Translations under genes and position numbers: made by a program
Origin: Candidatus Helarchaeota archaeon
GTDB taxonomy: Archaea > Asgardarchaeota > Lokiarchaeia > Helarchaeales > RDOG01
Length of the DNA stretch: 64,000 bases
Assembly: GCA_019058315.1 (NCBI GenBank)
Contig: JAHPZH010000002.1
Coordinates: forward strand, 1,063,910 to 1,127,909
Direction of reading: 5' to 3'
Notes under the pieces: model-generated
The model's database searches: none
Told to the model about the DNA's origin: nothing
What the model saw: the letters and a program-made list of their open reading frames with translations, nothing else
Shown here: one piece after another, positions 44,401 through 53,705 of the stretch
How the letters are laid out: every line of letters starts with the position of its first letter
How positions within the stretch are numbered: the stretch's first letter is position 1

Positions 44401-47400
44401 TACCAACACAGAAATACTAAATTTGGGTAATTTAAAATTACTTCTGATAAAAAATATTAATTCTTCATACAATGGTAGTTGGAATTTAATATTTTATAGC
44501 AATAAAGTTATTAGTAATATTTGGATTTGGAACAATACGGGTGGGGGCTATCAGCAAGTCAATAACGCATATATAACTAATACTATTAAAATTAATGCTA
44601 CAGTTACAAATGCTATAAATGGTTGGGGAAACATTTCTATATTCAATTCAAAAGATACTTTGAATAATTTGATATCTTTAACTTCTCCTACACAAAATAG
44701 TGATTATGATTTTTCAGACTATACATTAATGGACAACCTAACGACTGATGGAAATTGTACGGTATTATTTTTATGGAGTAATGGAACTGAAGTATCAGCA
44801 GAACTGGAATTTCTTTATGTCCGAAATGTGAGTTCACTCGTTATAATTTCGCCAGAATCCCCGGAATTGCAAGGAAACTTAATTGAAGGAATTAAAGGTA
44901 GCACTTTTAATTTGACTCTATATTTTAATATGTCATATTGGGATAGTGGTTGGACTTCTGTAGCTATAAATGATTCACCTTCAACTTTAGTCTCTTATCA
45001 AACAAATAGTTTGGATATTGCAAATCCAACATCTGGGAATCTAACCTTTATCGGTAACGGAACGTGGACAAAGATATTTAATGTGCCTACAGTAAATGCA
45101 TCATATTACCTCTTTATTAATGCAAGCGGTGAAAACATTCGCGCAAGCAGTAGAAATTTTACTATAATTGTGTCTAATAGTTCTAATTTGGAATTAATAC
45201 CGCCTATACAATCAGTCTTTTGGGGTGAAAACGTGACTTTCTCCCTTAATTATACTGATCAAATTAGTGGCTCCCCAATTATTGGTGCAAATATAACTGA
45301 AGTTAATTATACAATATTTAGTTTAGCGCAATCGGGGTTGTTTTTAGAGAATATCAATTATACTACAACTTCACAAAACGGAATTTATAATATCACAATA
45401 ATTTCTAGAACACTTTTGAATTATACTTATAATATAACATTTAAAATTAATATAATCGGCTTCCAGACTCAATCACAAACTGGAACTTTATTTGTAAACA
45501 ACCGTTCAACAACATTAACACTCGTATTAGCACCAATACCCATTTTTCTAGGTGATAATGTTAGTTTTGTAATATTCTACGAAGATACAATTAACAATTC
45601 TGGAATTTCAGATGCAATAATTATGACAAATGCTTCAACATTGCTTGATTTTACGTTGAGCCAAGTAGCTGGTGAGCCAGGGAATTATAGTATAAATTTG
45701 GATTCTAGTAATTTCAATAATATAGGTACATTTTTAATAGAGTTTAATGCGTCTAAAAATCTCTATGATATTGCTTATCTAAATGTTTTTGTTCAAGTTT
45801 CTTTGTTTTATACAAATCTAACTCCAATTTCTGGAGTTAATGGAACAATATATGATTGGAATATCAGTGTTATGTTGAATTCTTCTCATAAAGTTCAAGT
45901 AAAATACTTAAATTTATGGGATAATAGCCCTGTTGAGGATGCTTTGATCGATGCTTATTTGGAAGACACACTATTATCTACTTCACAGCTAGGAAATGGA
46001 AACTATTCGATTACTTTAGATGCATCAGTAATTTCAAATCCTGACATCAATGAGAATTATACATTAAATGTAACTATGTATAAAACTGGATATGAAACCC
46101 AAACGATCAATATTACAGTTAAATTCGTCCCATTAACAACAATTTTAACCCCTATTCAAGATTATATTAATGCATCTCACAATGATGTAATTTCCATCGA
46201 TGTTATTCTAACTAATATTAATTTGGAAAATATTGCACCTAGTTTTGGGATAATTACTTATAATATTACTAATTCAAGTGGGGGGTATTACAAAAATGGG
46301 ACTCTGAATTATCAAACTGGATATTATACTGGTTCAGTTCAACTCTTATCAACCGAACTGGCAAATGGAACTTATGATATTATTGTCAATTTTAGCTCAA
46401 ATTATAATTTCTATTTGAATTCATCATGTACTATAGCATTAAATTTCTCTGTGGAAACACCCATAATTCCAACAGTAATAGAATTCGTAAATCTACCAAC
46501 GATTGTAAATGAGTCCAGTTATGTTGATATTATTATTAATGTAACAAATGCGCAAAAAACAGAGACGATACCATTCGGATTAGTCGAAATAACAATAATA
46601 GCTTCATTCGGGGATGGTTCAACTCAAACTAATATTATAAATACAAATACGAGTGCCTCAGGAGATGCCAATATATCCTATTTCGTCCCATACGAATCCA
46701 TCTCAATAAGTATAACTGCTAATTATTACGGCTCATCTCAATTTGAACAATCTTCGAATTCAACTAGTATTTTAGTTGTTCGTCAAAAAATAGATTTAAC
46801 TCTATTGTTATTGCCACCATTATTTGTTCCAGAAGGATTGCCATTATTTATAACTGGTCAAATTAAAACTACAAATGGCACTGTTCTAAATGGAACCATT
46901 GTTTTAAGCATATCTATCGCTTTATCAATCTCTTCATTACCCATATTACATACATTTAGTATTAATTTTACTCCGTCTTCAGATGGATTATTTATATTCA
47001 TCCTACCCATTCCTGAAAATATTTTTTCAGTATCAGTTTCAGCAACTTACTATGGAACAAGGGGATATAAAGTCGAAGCTTCTCCAAGAGCTGTTGCAAT
47101 ATTAAATGAACTTGAATATTTTATTCGTGAAAACTTCTTTTTACTTTTAATAATTTTCTTAATTATTGCACTAGTTATTATTGGGATAGTAACTTACTTT
47201 AAAGCTATCAGACCAAAAACAGAACCATTAACTGCAAAAAAGAAGAGGCTTATGAGTCAAAGAATGGAAACGACTAAAGAACTAGCTAAAATAACCAAAG
47301 AATTAGATAAATTGAGAAGCGATACCTTGATACAAGCACAGAAAGCAGAAAGAGATGGATTATATGAAGAAGCTGCAAAAGCTTATGAGAAGGTGGGTAA

Positions 47401-48937
47401 TCTCTCATTGGAATTAGCAGAGAAAAGTATAGCAAAAGATTACTTTGCAAGATCTAGAGTGTTACTGAAGAAAGTCGCTAAAGACGAATTAATCTCCAAG
47501 AGAGAACAGGAGAGAAAAGAACTTATTGAATCAGCACGTATGGCATTAAGAGAAAGAAAAGTTCTAGAAGCTTCTAAATATTATTCGAAGATTGTATCAA
47601 TTTCTATACAATTAGGCGATCTAGAAACCGCACAGAAGTTCTCTAACTTAATGGCCTCCACCGAAGACCAACTTAAATTGTTAAAAGACCAAGAATTAAG
47701 AACAGAATTAAAAGATATTCTCCAAAAAGCTGATAAGGCAATGGGTAAACAAAAATTCGATGCAGCAGCGAAATACTTCGAAGAGGCTTCTCGTTTATTA
47801 TTACTCCTTGATGAGCCAGAAGGTGTAAGAAAGTTTTCTAGTTGGGCTAAACTTTCACGAGAACGTCAAGAATTATTTTCTGAAGAAGTAACGGATTGGA
47901 AAGCTGATTTAAATAAAATTATAGATGAAACTGAAAAAGTTGTGGAAAAGAAAAAGGAGGAAGCAGACTACGACCAAGTTATTTTAAATCTGCTTAAAAT
48001 TGCAATTTATTATTTAGAACTTGAAGATGAAAATAAATTTAGAGAATATCGTCAAATGGCCAAAAGTTATTCTGATAAGCTGAAAATATTTAGAACCGAT
48101 AGAAGGGCAGATATAGAATCAGAAAAACTTAAGATTCTGCAAAAAGCAGAGCAGGCAGAATCTAAAAATGATTTTAAAAATGCAGCGGAATTATATGAAA
48201 AAGCAGCAAAATTGGCAATTGATCTCGGAGATCGCTATGAAGGAAGGTCAATTATGGAAAAGGCACAAATACTTTTTAAACAAGCAAAGAAATGGGCTGA
48301 AAGTGAAAAAATAGAAGAATTAATGAAACCAATTAAACCTGCTCCAAAAGAAATTTCTAAGCCTCCTAAACCTAGACTTATGACTGAATTACCTAAACCT
48401 AAACCAATTAAACCCTTAATTGAAAGAATTAAACCTACAGAACTTCCTGAAATAAAAGTGATATCTGAACCAATTGAACCAGAAAAAATCATTACAAAAC
48501 CAATTGTTGAAAAACCAATTCCTAAAGTGATTCCTAAAGAACCACTACCCACAATAGAAGAACAAAAAATTAAGAATATTCGAAATCAGATAGATAAATT
48601 ACATACTCTAGTTTTTGACTGTCAAAAAAATAATAGAATTAATACAGCCATTCATTATTATAAACAAGCATCCATTTTAGCTAATCAAATCAACGATAAA
48701 CGATTGGCTGACTCTTATTTTCTTAAAATAGAGGAATTAAAAGTTTCAAAGCCTAAAAAGATTGAATCAAGGGATAGATTGCAAAAATTAATGGAATCTT
48801 CTGAGAATCATATAAGGCAGAAAAAGTTTGCTAAGGCAATTGAAGAATTAAAAGATATTGCAGAAATATTTTTCTCACAGGGTGATGAAGAAGCGGGAAT
48901 TGATTTTTTGGATAGAATTAAAGAAATTCAAGAATAA
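41453..48937 (+). CDS. giant N-glycosylated surface protein with cytoplasmic helical-repeat tail
   Basis: About 2,494 residues. A signal/anchor segment (about 18-40) leads to a ~1,850-residue all-beta exterior with dozens of N-x-S/T sequons. It contains two copies of a cell-surface domain (about 160-280 and 725-865, both ending 'N-D-x-I/V-D-G...') followed by Ig-like repeats. A single TM lies near 1895-1920, then a ~370-residue array of TPR/SNAP-like helices (EEAAKAYEKVGNLSLELAE; KNAAELYEKAAKLAIDLGD), a proline/lysine hinge (about 2290-2370) and a final helical repeat. The inside repeats resemble the 247-residue zinc-ribbon protein at 5.8 kb. It could link the surface coat to cytoplasmic scaffolds. 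Start ATG 41453 or TTG 41444. Confidence 0.7.
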   Translation: MNGSVNLIKRCSFRKRAALMITLFLMITNFIIPIVIESSKNSENYVQDFINLDNFNTPKKKNPITDPNIPLKTLSNGEFTGYGNNRSVTAFFDSYGSTNGNSTNLEIDTNGWDFSAINFTIDQLTAYNHTKILEDQASFSYDVATDLYLMSFNISQDANLTKISFLLRSQADNTTIFIYSANASLAPDSVLYKINTSGFDAGLGSGTWINFTLTENNSLQLSQTNNGTFFIGINRTVSTLQWRGENDGVDGGKVFRQVGIVWEEDPGIDLTLKLKFTPLNETPNPTDVNLRINGQSVLNNFTWKNNSRLNATGSAVIFDIDSSWGNLTYRANWTANLIQNLNGITNFSANATQNIVNWNISISNLDFGAISSNKQINVSLPISWNISTVFRDSTPYGNFDNVTENNLKILRIFDPPNSSWNIGAESQNYITSIKLYKGSNEVNSSIMFEQITVNGSLKNKCFDTSNLTIILGGVEKNTTILTPNENISIDVVLNDSFGIVTNGNYTFRLTFNNGTDVGLNQTYLYVLNKTYLNDISPEAQRTIYYSGAILNITVNFTMSYWDGLNFTEQPIDNLSGGNITYNLPEITGNNWIPLNFNPTKKIWTITILLNMDIGKYTIYVNASKNGAEYQSFSRTIEIIYFNGTIKGNGDQRPIIIQGYENGTYLFGDESEIQLPVHGHNLTYANFTIFNLSSINKKILETNINFNSYNITEKTYAMKFNISAPSFITKIGFHLYINHATFTQLTNLNVYLWNASWTGSRIEPDKIIWNNINNLATIGPLNQKIFELNIPNLFLDTILTSNNSYFLTLNGTPVGLPNLSPNWLYTNDSIDGINNGEAYNFTGGSWTLLDKDFWMNVTLIEFKNASQLSLNISNIPVSDNPNLKYSGFWESSNTFLADLTGNVSLSVQANESDISYIINYTIIYENSSVDSLTKYSFNVTKNVIKWNVSFIAGLPDNAFNGSINITYPKSWNASLIYTPNKLNYTNTEILNLGNLKLLLIKNINSSYNGSWNLIFYSNKVISNIWIWNNTGGGYQQVNNAYITNTIKINATVTNAINGWGNISIFNSKDTLNNLISLTSPTQNSDYDFSDYTLMDNLTTDGNCTVLFLWSNGTEVSAELEFLYVRNVSSLVIISPESPELQGNLIEGIKGSTFNLTLYFNMSYWDSGWTSVAINDSPSTLVSYQTNSLDIANPTSGNLTFIGNGTWTKIFNVPTVNASYYLFINASGENIRASSRNFTIIVSNSSNLELIPPIQSVFWGENVTFSLNYTDQISGSPIIGANITEVNYTIFSLAQSGLFLENINYTTTSQNGIYNITIISRTLLNYTYNITFKINIIGFQTQSQTGTLFVNNRSTTLTLVLAPIPIFLGDNVSFVIFYEDTINNSGISDAIIMTNASTLLDFTLSQVAGEPGNYSINLDSSNFNNIGTFLIEFNASKNLYDIAYLNVFVQVSLFYTNLTPISGVNGTIYDWNISVMLNSSHKVQVKYLNLWDNSPVEDALIDAYLEDTLLSTSQLGNGNYSITLDASVISNPDINENYTLNVTMYKTGYETQTINITVKFVPLTTILTPIQDYINASHNDVISIDVILTNINLENIAPSFGIITYNITNSSGGYYKNGTLNYQTGYYTGSVQLLSTELANGTYDIIVNFSSNYNFYLNSSCTIALNFSVETPIIPTVIEFVNLPTIVNESSYVDIIINVTNAQKTETIPFGLVEITIIASFGDGSTQTNIINTNTSASGDANISYFVPYESISISITANYYGSSQFEQSSNSTSILVVRQKIDLTLLLLPPLFVPEGLPLFITGQIKTTNGTVLNGTIVLSISIALSISSLPILHTFSINFTPSSDGLFIFILPIPENIFSVSVSATYYGTRGYKVEASPRAVAILNELEYFIRENFFLLLIIFLIIALVIIGIVTYFKAIRPKTEPLTAKKKRLMSQRMETTKELAKITKELDKLRSDTLIQAQKAERDGLYEEAAKAYEKVGNLSLELAEKSIAKDYFARSRVLLKKVAKDELISKREQERKELIESARMALRERKVLEASKYYSKIVSISIQLGDLETAQKFSNLMASTEDQLKLLKDQELRTELKDILQKADKAMGKQKFDAAAKYFEEASRLLLLLDEPEGVRKFSSWAKLSRERQELFSEEVTDWKADLNKIIDETEKVVEKKKEEADYDQVILNLLKIAIYYLELEDENKFREYRQMAKSYSDKLKIFRTDRRADIESEKLKILQKAEQAESKNDFKNAAELYEKAAKLAIDLGDRYEGRSIMEKAQILFKQAKKWAESEKIEELMKPIKPAPKEISKPPKPRLMTELPKPKPIKPLIERIKPTELPEIKVISEPIEPEKIITKPIVEKPIPKVIPKEPLPTIEEQKIKNIRNQIDKLHTLVFDCQKNNRINTAIHYYKQASILANQINDKRLADSYFLKIEELKVSKPKKIESRDRLQKLMESSENHIRQKKFAKAIEELKDIAEIFFSQGDEEAGIDFLDRIKEIQE

Positions 48938-48944
48938 CAATATT

Positions 48945-50228
48945 TTATTTTTTAAACGTCCAATCCTTCTTAATAGTATCTTCTTTTGGTAATATTAAAG
49001 TATCATTGGGAATATCTTCCCATATATTCATATTTGGTCCTATAACACAATTTACCCCAATAATTACTCCTGGCATAAAAGTCACTCCTATTCCAGATTG
49101 GCTATTATCTCCAATAATTGCACCGAGTTTTTTTCTTCTACTATCAACCCGTTTATCTTTTATATTGGCTTTAACAGAACCTTTGGTAAATTTAAGGTTT
49201 GCAGTAATTGTTCCTGCACCTAAATTAACATTTCTTCCTATTATTGAATCACCTATGTAACTTAAATGGGGAGCTTTCGAATTACTCATCACTAAACTGG
49301 CTTTTATCTCACAAGCATTTCCTATTCTTACTCTATCTCCTAGGACAGTATTGGATCTTAGGTAACAATTGGGTCCAATATCACAATTTTTTCCTATTAA
49401 TACAGGTCCATCTATATATGTGCCGGAACGAATAATAGTACCTTCACCGATCCCAACAGGATCTTTAATAGTTACATTGTTTTCTATAGTTCCTCTGTTT
49501 TCTAAAGGCCAATTAGGAAGTAACAATTCATTTGCCTCCAACAAATCCCATGGAACTCCAATATCTTTCCATATTGAACTAATTTCAAAGTCAATAATGT
49601 CAAAATCGTCATCAATTAACATTTGAATTGAGTCGGTTATTTCATATTCATTTCGTTTTGACAATTTTGTCCTTTTAATCGCATTAAATATTTCATGGCC
49701 AAAAATATAAACTCCTGCATTGGCTAAATTAGTAGGTGCAGTTCCAGGTTCAGGTTTTTCAATAATTTTTTTAATTTTATCATTTTCTTTAGCAATTACT
49801 CCATATTTAGAGGGATCTTCCACAGGGTAAACTGATAATAAAGAATGAGGTTTCTTAGTGTTAAATTTATTTACAATCGACTTATATACATCGGGAGAAA
49901 TTAAAACATCTCCATATTGCATAAAAAAAGGTTCAGAACCTATTAACTTTTCAGCTAGACCTACTGCTTGAGCTGTACCCTTCGGATCATCTTGATTCAC
50001 AAATTCTATATTAACTCCAAACTCAGAACCATCCCCAAGATATTCTTTAATTAATTTGTCAAGATAACCAATAAGAATTATTATATCTTTGATTCCTGCG
50101 GATTTTAATCCATCGATTATGTGCTTAATCAATGGCTTGCCCACAATTGGAAGAAGATGTTTAGGTCTGGTAAATGTGAACGGTCTTAATCTTGTCCCTT
50201 TACCTGCACATAAGAGTAGAGCTTTAAT
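48945..50228 (-). CDS. glmU: bifunctional sugar-1-phosphate nucleotidylyltransferase/acetyltransferase (GlmU-like), ATT start
   Basis: 427 residues. From ATT 50228 it reads (M)-KALLLCAGKGTRLRPFTFT and then RPKHLLPIVGKPL, the invariant nucleotide-binding start of NTP transferases. It continues with GTAQAVGLA, FMQYGDVLIS, GVYIFG and WKDIGVPWDLLEAN, then a left-handed beta-helix of hexapeptides (about 235-410). It makes UDP-GlcNAc or a related sugar nucleotide. GTG 50144 starts after the nucleotide-binding loop, which cannot be right. The frame is open back to a stop with no ATG/GTG/TTG; AAAGG (50237-50241) lies 8 nt before ATT 50228. Its product may feed surface-protein glycosylation. Confidence 0.88.
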   Translation of the reverse strand: MKALLLCAGKGTRLRPFTFTRPKHLLPIVGKPLIKHIIDGLKSAGIKDIIILIGYLDKLIKEYLGDGSEFGVNIEFVNQDDPKGTAQAVGLAEKLIGSEPFFMQYGDVLISPDVYKSIVNKFNTKKPHSLLSVYPVEDPSKYGVIAKENDKIKKIIEKPEPGTAPTNLANAGVYIFGHEIFNAIKRTKLSKRNEYEITDSIQMLIDDDFDIIDFEISSIWKDIGVPWDLLEANELLLPNWPLENRGTIENNVTIKDPVGIGEGTIIRSGTYIDGPVLIGKNCDIGPNCYLRSNTVLGDRVRIGNACEIKASLVMSNSKAPHLSYIGDSIIGRNVNLGAGTITANLKFTKGSVKANIKDKRVDSRRKKLGAIIGDNSQSGIGVTFMPGVIIGVNCVIGPNMNIWEDIPNDTLILPKEDTIKKDWTFKK

Positions 50229-50236
50229 ATTAATCG

Positions 50237-50241
50237 CCTTT
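50237..50241 (-). promoter_or_regulatory. Shine-Dalgarno AAAGG before ATT start of the nucleotidyltransferase
   Basis: AAAGGCG on the minus strand, 8 nt upstream of ATT 50226-50228, the codon that aligns exactly with the family's initiator Met. Confidence 0.5.
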
Positions 50242-50271
50242 AGTACTTTATTAATTCCTTATTAAAATAAA

Positions 50272-50910
50272 TTATAAGACAATAGAACTTAATAATCTGC
50301 GAGTTTTTAGTTCTTTATCCTCCATATTTTTTAAAGTTTCTTCTAATCTCGCCTCTAATTCGACAATATCAAGTGATAAATTTACATTTTCTGCTTTAAC
50401 CTTATCAAATTCATTGTATAATTTTTGAATAGTAACATTTCTCTTATTCATTTCATCTACTAATCTTGTACAAATTACGGGAAGAAGATCAACTTGTTTC
50501 TGTAATTCTTCGATTTTTCTTGATTGTTCTAATATTCTTTTTGATTGTTCAATTATTGTTTTTTTAAATTCGCTATGATCATTTTGAGGTTCGTAAAGTA
50601 TTTGAGAAGCTCTTTCTTCTTGAAGCCTAGCCGAATTAGCTCTAATTTGTTGAATAATTTCTCTTTGTTCTACAATTTGAATATCTTTTTCTATTACTCT
50701 TTTCTCTAATCTTTCTATTTCTCCCTTTAATGCTTGAATTGTCTCCGCCATCTGAGGAGCAATATCTTCTTTAAAGGTTATGATTTGGGCTTCTTGTGAA
50801 TCTATTTGAGTTTGTAGTTTTTCTACCATACTGTTTATTTCTGTTCTTTGTTCTTCCTCTGTCTGCATTTTCTTTTTACGCTTAAAAAATCTCATTAAGA
50901 CCGTCCTCAA
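50272..50910 (-). CDS. coiled-coil protein of unknown function
   Basis: 212 residues. A basic start (RFFKRKKKMQ) precedes about 180 residues of almost unbroken heptad-rich helix (ERLEKRVIEKDIQIVEQREIIQQ; ILEQSRKIEELQKQVDLLP; LVDEMNKRNVTIQKLYNEF). No TM and no enzyme motif. Likely a rod-like dimer. Lies between S3Ae and the nucleotidyltransferase on the same strand; its job is unknown. Confidence 0.55.
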   Translation of the reverse strand: MRTVLMRFFKRKKKMQTEEEQRTEINSMVEKLQTQIDSQEAQIITFKEDIAPQMAETIQALKGEIERLEKRVIEKDIQIVEQREIIQQIRANSARLQEERASQILYEPQNDHSEFKKTIIEQSKRILEQSRKIEELQKQVDLLPVICTRLVDEMNKRNVTIQKLYNEFDKVKAENVNLSLDIVELEARLEETLKNMEDKELKTRRLLSSIVL

Positions 50911-50965
50911 AAACCTAAGGACAATTGTTATTAAAATAGTTTTTTATTTATGTAAAATTTGATTT

Positions 50966-51604
50966 TTAAGAAGCCGCAGAGCTCTCTTTAGGCATTTTAA
51001 CTAATTTTATCTTCATTACTTCTGAACGACGAATTGGATATATTTTCTCGCATCGTTGGGTAATTTCTTTTGCAATATTCCCATATACTGCGTTATATGA
51101 AAATTCAGAAAAAGACAACGTAGTTGCAGCTCTCTCTATTATTTCACTCATGATATTTCGAATTTCTTTTTGTTGATTAGTTTTTGCTCGCCTCTGAGTA
51201 AGGACCATTGCTGTGACTCTTATAAAATATCCGTCTTTTGTAGTTAAATTAAAAATTCCATCAATTCTTGATGTAGTACGCCTTACCAAACTTCGAAGAT
51301 AATCTCGAGTAAAATCAGAGCCAATAAACATTGTTTTTATTGTATTTGAAGCATCTAAAAGCTCATTGAATTTAAACTTCAAAATAATATGAGTGTGGTT
51401 AAAATCACCTGTTAGATCATAAAGAGTTGCTTCAAACACTCTATCATTTAATTTTTTATTCCCCTCAAATGCTGGTGTTTTACCAATAATTTTATTTTGA
51501 AAAACTTTAGGAGCTTCTATGGTGTACCATATCTTATCTTTAAATTTATCTCCTGCTGATTTCTTTTCTTTTCGTCTCGATTTTCCCAATTTCTTTGCTT
51601 CCAA
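50966..51604 (-). CDS. rps3ae: ribosomal protein S3Ae (eS1)
   Basis: 212 residues from TTG 51604: (M)-EAKKLGKSRRKEKK, then KFKDKIWYTIEAPKVF, FEATLYDLTGDFNH, FKFNELLDASNTIKTMFIGSDFTRDYLRSLVRRTTSRIDG split across strands, and IYPIRRSEVMKIKLVKMP. This is a complete small-subunit eS1. The frame extends to TTG 51691, but that 29-residue hydrophobic extension overlaps the DHH gene and is not family-like. TTTATAAATA near 51650-51660 is a good TATA box for a short 5' leader. Confidence 0.92.
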   Translation of the reverse strand: MEAKKLGKSRRKEKKSAGDKFKDKIWYTIEAPKVFQNKIIGKTPAFEGNKKLNDRVFEATLYDLTGDFNHTHIILKFKFNELLDASNTIKTMFIGSDFTRDYLRSLVRRTTSRIDGIFNLTTKDGYFIRVTAMVLTQRRAKTNQQKEIRNIMSEIIERAATTLSFSEFSYNAVYGNIAKEITQRCEKIYPIRRSEVMKIKLVKMPKESSAAS

Positions 51605-51653
51605 ATATATTAAAGAAAATTTGAATTTAATAGGATGAATAGAGAGATGGTAT

Positions 51654-53102
51654 TTATAAATTTCTATTTTTATTTGAAATCTGTTTTTCAATAATAGTAT
51701 CCAATGTTTCTAAAAATTTTTCCTCAAGATTTGTAGGAATTTGTCCACCAGCGGCAATATTATGTCCTCCAGCTTCTCCTTCAATTTCTAAATTTTTAAT
51801 TGTTTCCCTTAATGCCTCACCTAAATCCAGACCCTTTTCAATGAGCTCAGGAAATCCTCTTGCCGAAATTTTACTCATGTTTTCAGCATCTTTTATATAT
51901 GCAATACCAATAAGAGGTTTATCTGATTTTATCAAATTAGAAGAGGTTACGATTGATGTTATGGTCCCTATCATTTTATCAATTATTTTATTTCCACCAT
52001 GAAAATGATATATCGCTTTTTTTTCTTTAAGAACATCCTGTTCCTGAAACCAATTAAGGTATTCAGCTATCTTTTTTCTATATTCTGTTAAACTTTTTAA
52101 TGCTTCTTTAAAACTGTCAGCATCTCCCATACATATAGAAACTCCTAAACCTCCTTTACTCATTCGTCCACATGCGTTTAAAAGTGAAGAAAATTCCCTA
52201 GCATCTCTTAATACACTCCCTTTCTCTTGATCTAAAAAATTATAAGATGTTCCTATCAAATTTAAAGCTTCTTTTCGATCTAAACCCTTTTTTAATGCAA
52301 ATTTAACAATTTCAGAGTTAAGTTTTACTTTTTCATCTTGAGATAGATCAGAAATAGTTCTCCATTTTTTATCTTCTTTAGGTTTAATCCCTGCCGCCAT
52401 TAAAAGTCTTATACAATTTTCTTCGTTCCCAGAAATCCCGGGAATAAAAGGTTCAGTTGTATATTTTAAAGAAAGATGAATAGGCCTCGATTCTTTTCCA
52501 AAAAATCGTAAATCTCTTTCAACTTTTAATATTCCAGCATTACTTCCATCTTTTATAATTAAATCATTAAGTCCCGAAAGAGAATAATATTTACCTTTGT
52601 CTTGTCGATCTCCAATTCCTCCTACAATAGCTAAATTAGCAAGATCGATATTTTGTTCATTCAATGCTTTAGCTACAAAATACACAATGCCTGCTCCACT
52701 AATTTCTGTAACACCATTAATTCCAAAAAGATGAGGATTTACATGTATAAATGGTGTTTTATTTTCATTCATTGGTTTATGATGATCAAGTATAATTACC
52801 TTAGTATCTATTAGATATTCTTTCAAATAATCAATTTGACCTGAGCCCATATCTAAGAATATATAATTTTTTCTTTTTTCATCTACTAACTCATTTATAA
52901 AAGATTTTTCTAATTGTCGTATTATTCGTAAATGAAATTTTCCCCCTTCTCTATATAATGCTTGAGATATAATTCCACCAGCTGAAAGACCGTCTGCATC
53001 TAAATGAGTCGTAATACGGATTATTTCATCATTATGGATCCAGTTGTGAATCTCATCTGCTGCTTTCTTTATATAATTAAAAAATTCTGAATACTCTTCC
53101 AA
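51654..53102 (-). CDS. DHH-family phosphoesterase (archaeal RecJ/GAN-like)
   Basis: 482 residues. DHH motifs: THLDADGLSAGG (about 31-42), FLDMGSGQ, ILDHHKPMN, and IVGGIGDRQDKG; the DHHA1 part ends GEAGGHNIAAGG. Archaeal RecJ homologues of this size act as single-strand exonucleases with the replisome (GAN, bound to GINS) or in RNA decay. The neighbours rps15 and rps3ae are the usual archaeal context. GGTG with 5 nt spacing precedes TTG 53102. Which RecJ subtype cannot be told by eye. Confidence 0.88.
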   Translation of the reverse strand: MEEYSEFFNYIKKAADEIHNWIHNDEIIRITTHLDADGLSAGGIISQALYREGGKFHLRIIRQLEKSFINELVDEKRKNYIFLDMGSGQIDYLKEYLIDTKVIILDHHKPMNENKTPFIHVNPHLFGINGVTEISGAGIVYFVAKALNEQNIDLANLAIVGGIGDRQDKGKYYSLSGLNDLIIKDGSNAGILKVERDLRFFGKESRPIHLSLKYTTEPFIPGISGNEENCIRLLMAAGIKPKEDKKWRTISDLSQDEKVKLNSEIVKFALKKGLDRKEALNLIGTSYNFLDQEKGSVLRDAREFSSLLNACGRMSKGGLGVSICMGDADSFKEALKSLTEYRKKIAEYLNWFQEQDVLKEKKAIYHFHGGNKIIDKMIGTITSIVTSSNLIKSDKPLIGIAYIKDAENMSKISARGFPELIEKGLDLGEALRETIKNLEIEGEAGGHNIAAGGQIPTNLEEKFLETLDTIIEKQISNKNRNL

Positions 53103-53191
53103 TCGATCACCGAAATGGAAAATAGAACTAAAAATCCTAAACTAAATATTAAATTGCTCATCCATCACGGAATAAAAATTTTTAATATAAA

Positions 53192-53647
53192 TTATCTTAT
53201 CAACATTGCCGCATCTTTATAACTATATTTCCAAGTTGGGTCTAAAACGCCCTTTCGTTTATAATATTTGGCAAGTCTCCTAACTTTGCTTTCAACTAAT
53301 GTTAATCCCCTTTTAGAACTAAGATCCTTAGGATTCTCTTCTAAATGTCTTCGAAGGTTAACTGCTTTCTTGATTAAATTTAAAATATCATCTGGTAGTG
53401 TTGGTAATAAATCTCTATCTTTTAATATCTCTGAAATTGTTTTTCCAGTTACTAATCGCGTAAAAGGAACTCCATATGAATCCCTTAAAATTATTCCAAT
53501 CATTGATTTAGATTTACCTTCCTTAGATAGACGGATTATAATATCCTCTACTTCTTCAGGAGATCTATTACACCAGTCTGGTAAAGTGGGTCTGGGGGGT
53601 CTTTTAGAACCCGATTTTCCCTTTCTCCTAGTATGCATACGTGCCAT
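53192..53647 (-). CDS. rps15: ribosomal protein S15 (uS15)
   Basis: 151 residues, the archaeal/eukaryotic long form. It starts MARMHTRRKGKSGSKRP, then WCNRSPEEVEDIIIRLSKEG, MIGIILRDSYGVP, LRRHLEENPKDLSSKRGL and LAKYYKRKGVLDPTWKY. Binds the central domain of 16S rRNA. Start ATG has a GTGAG upstream. Directly downstream of the RdgB gene and upstream of the RecJ-like gene, the standard archaeal order. Confidence 0.95.
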   Translation of the reverse strand: MARMHTRRKGKSGSKRPPRPTLPDWCNRSPEEVEDIIIRLSKEGKSKSMIGIILRDSYGVPFTRLVTGKTISEILKDRDLLPTLPDDILNLIKKAVNLRRHLEENPKDLSSKRGLTLVESKVRRLAKYYKRKGVLDPTWKYSYKDAAMLIR

Positions 53648-53705
53648 TTTCGCAACTCACAATTTATTCATCTTATCTTTATAATGAACTTGCAATTTAT
53701 TAATT

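Noticed and set aside
51605..51691. 29-codon N-terminal extension of S3Ae to TTG 51691
   Set aside because: It overlaps the end of the DHH gene, is not seen in the family, and a good TATA box plus TTG 51604 explain the start.
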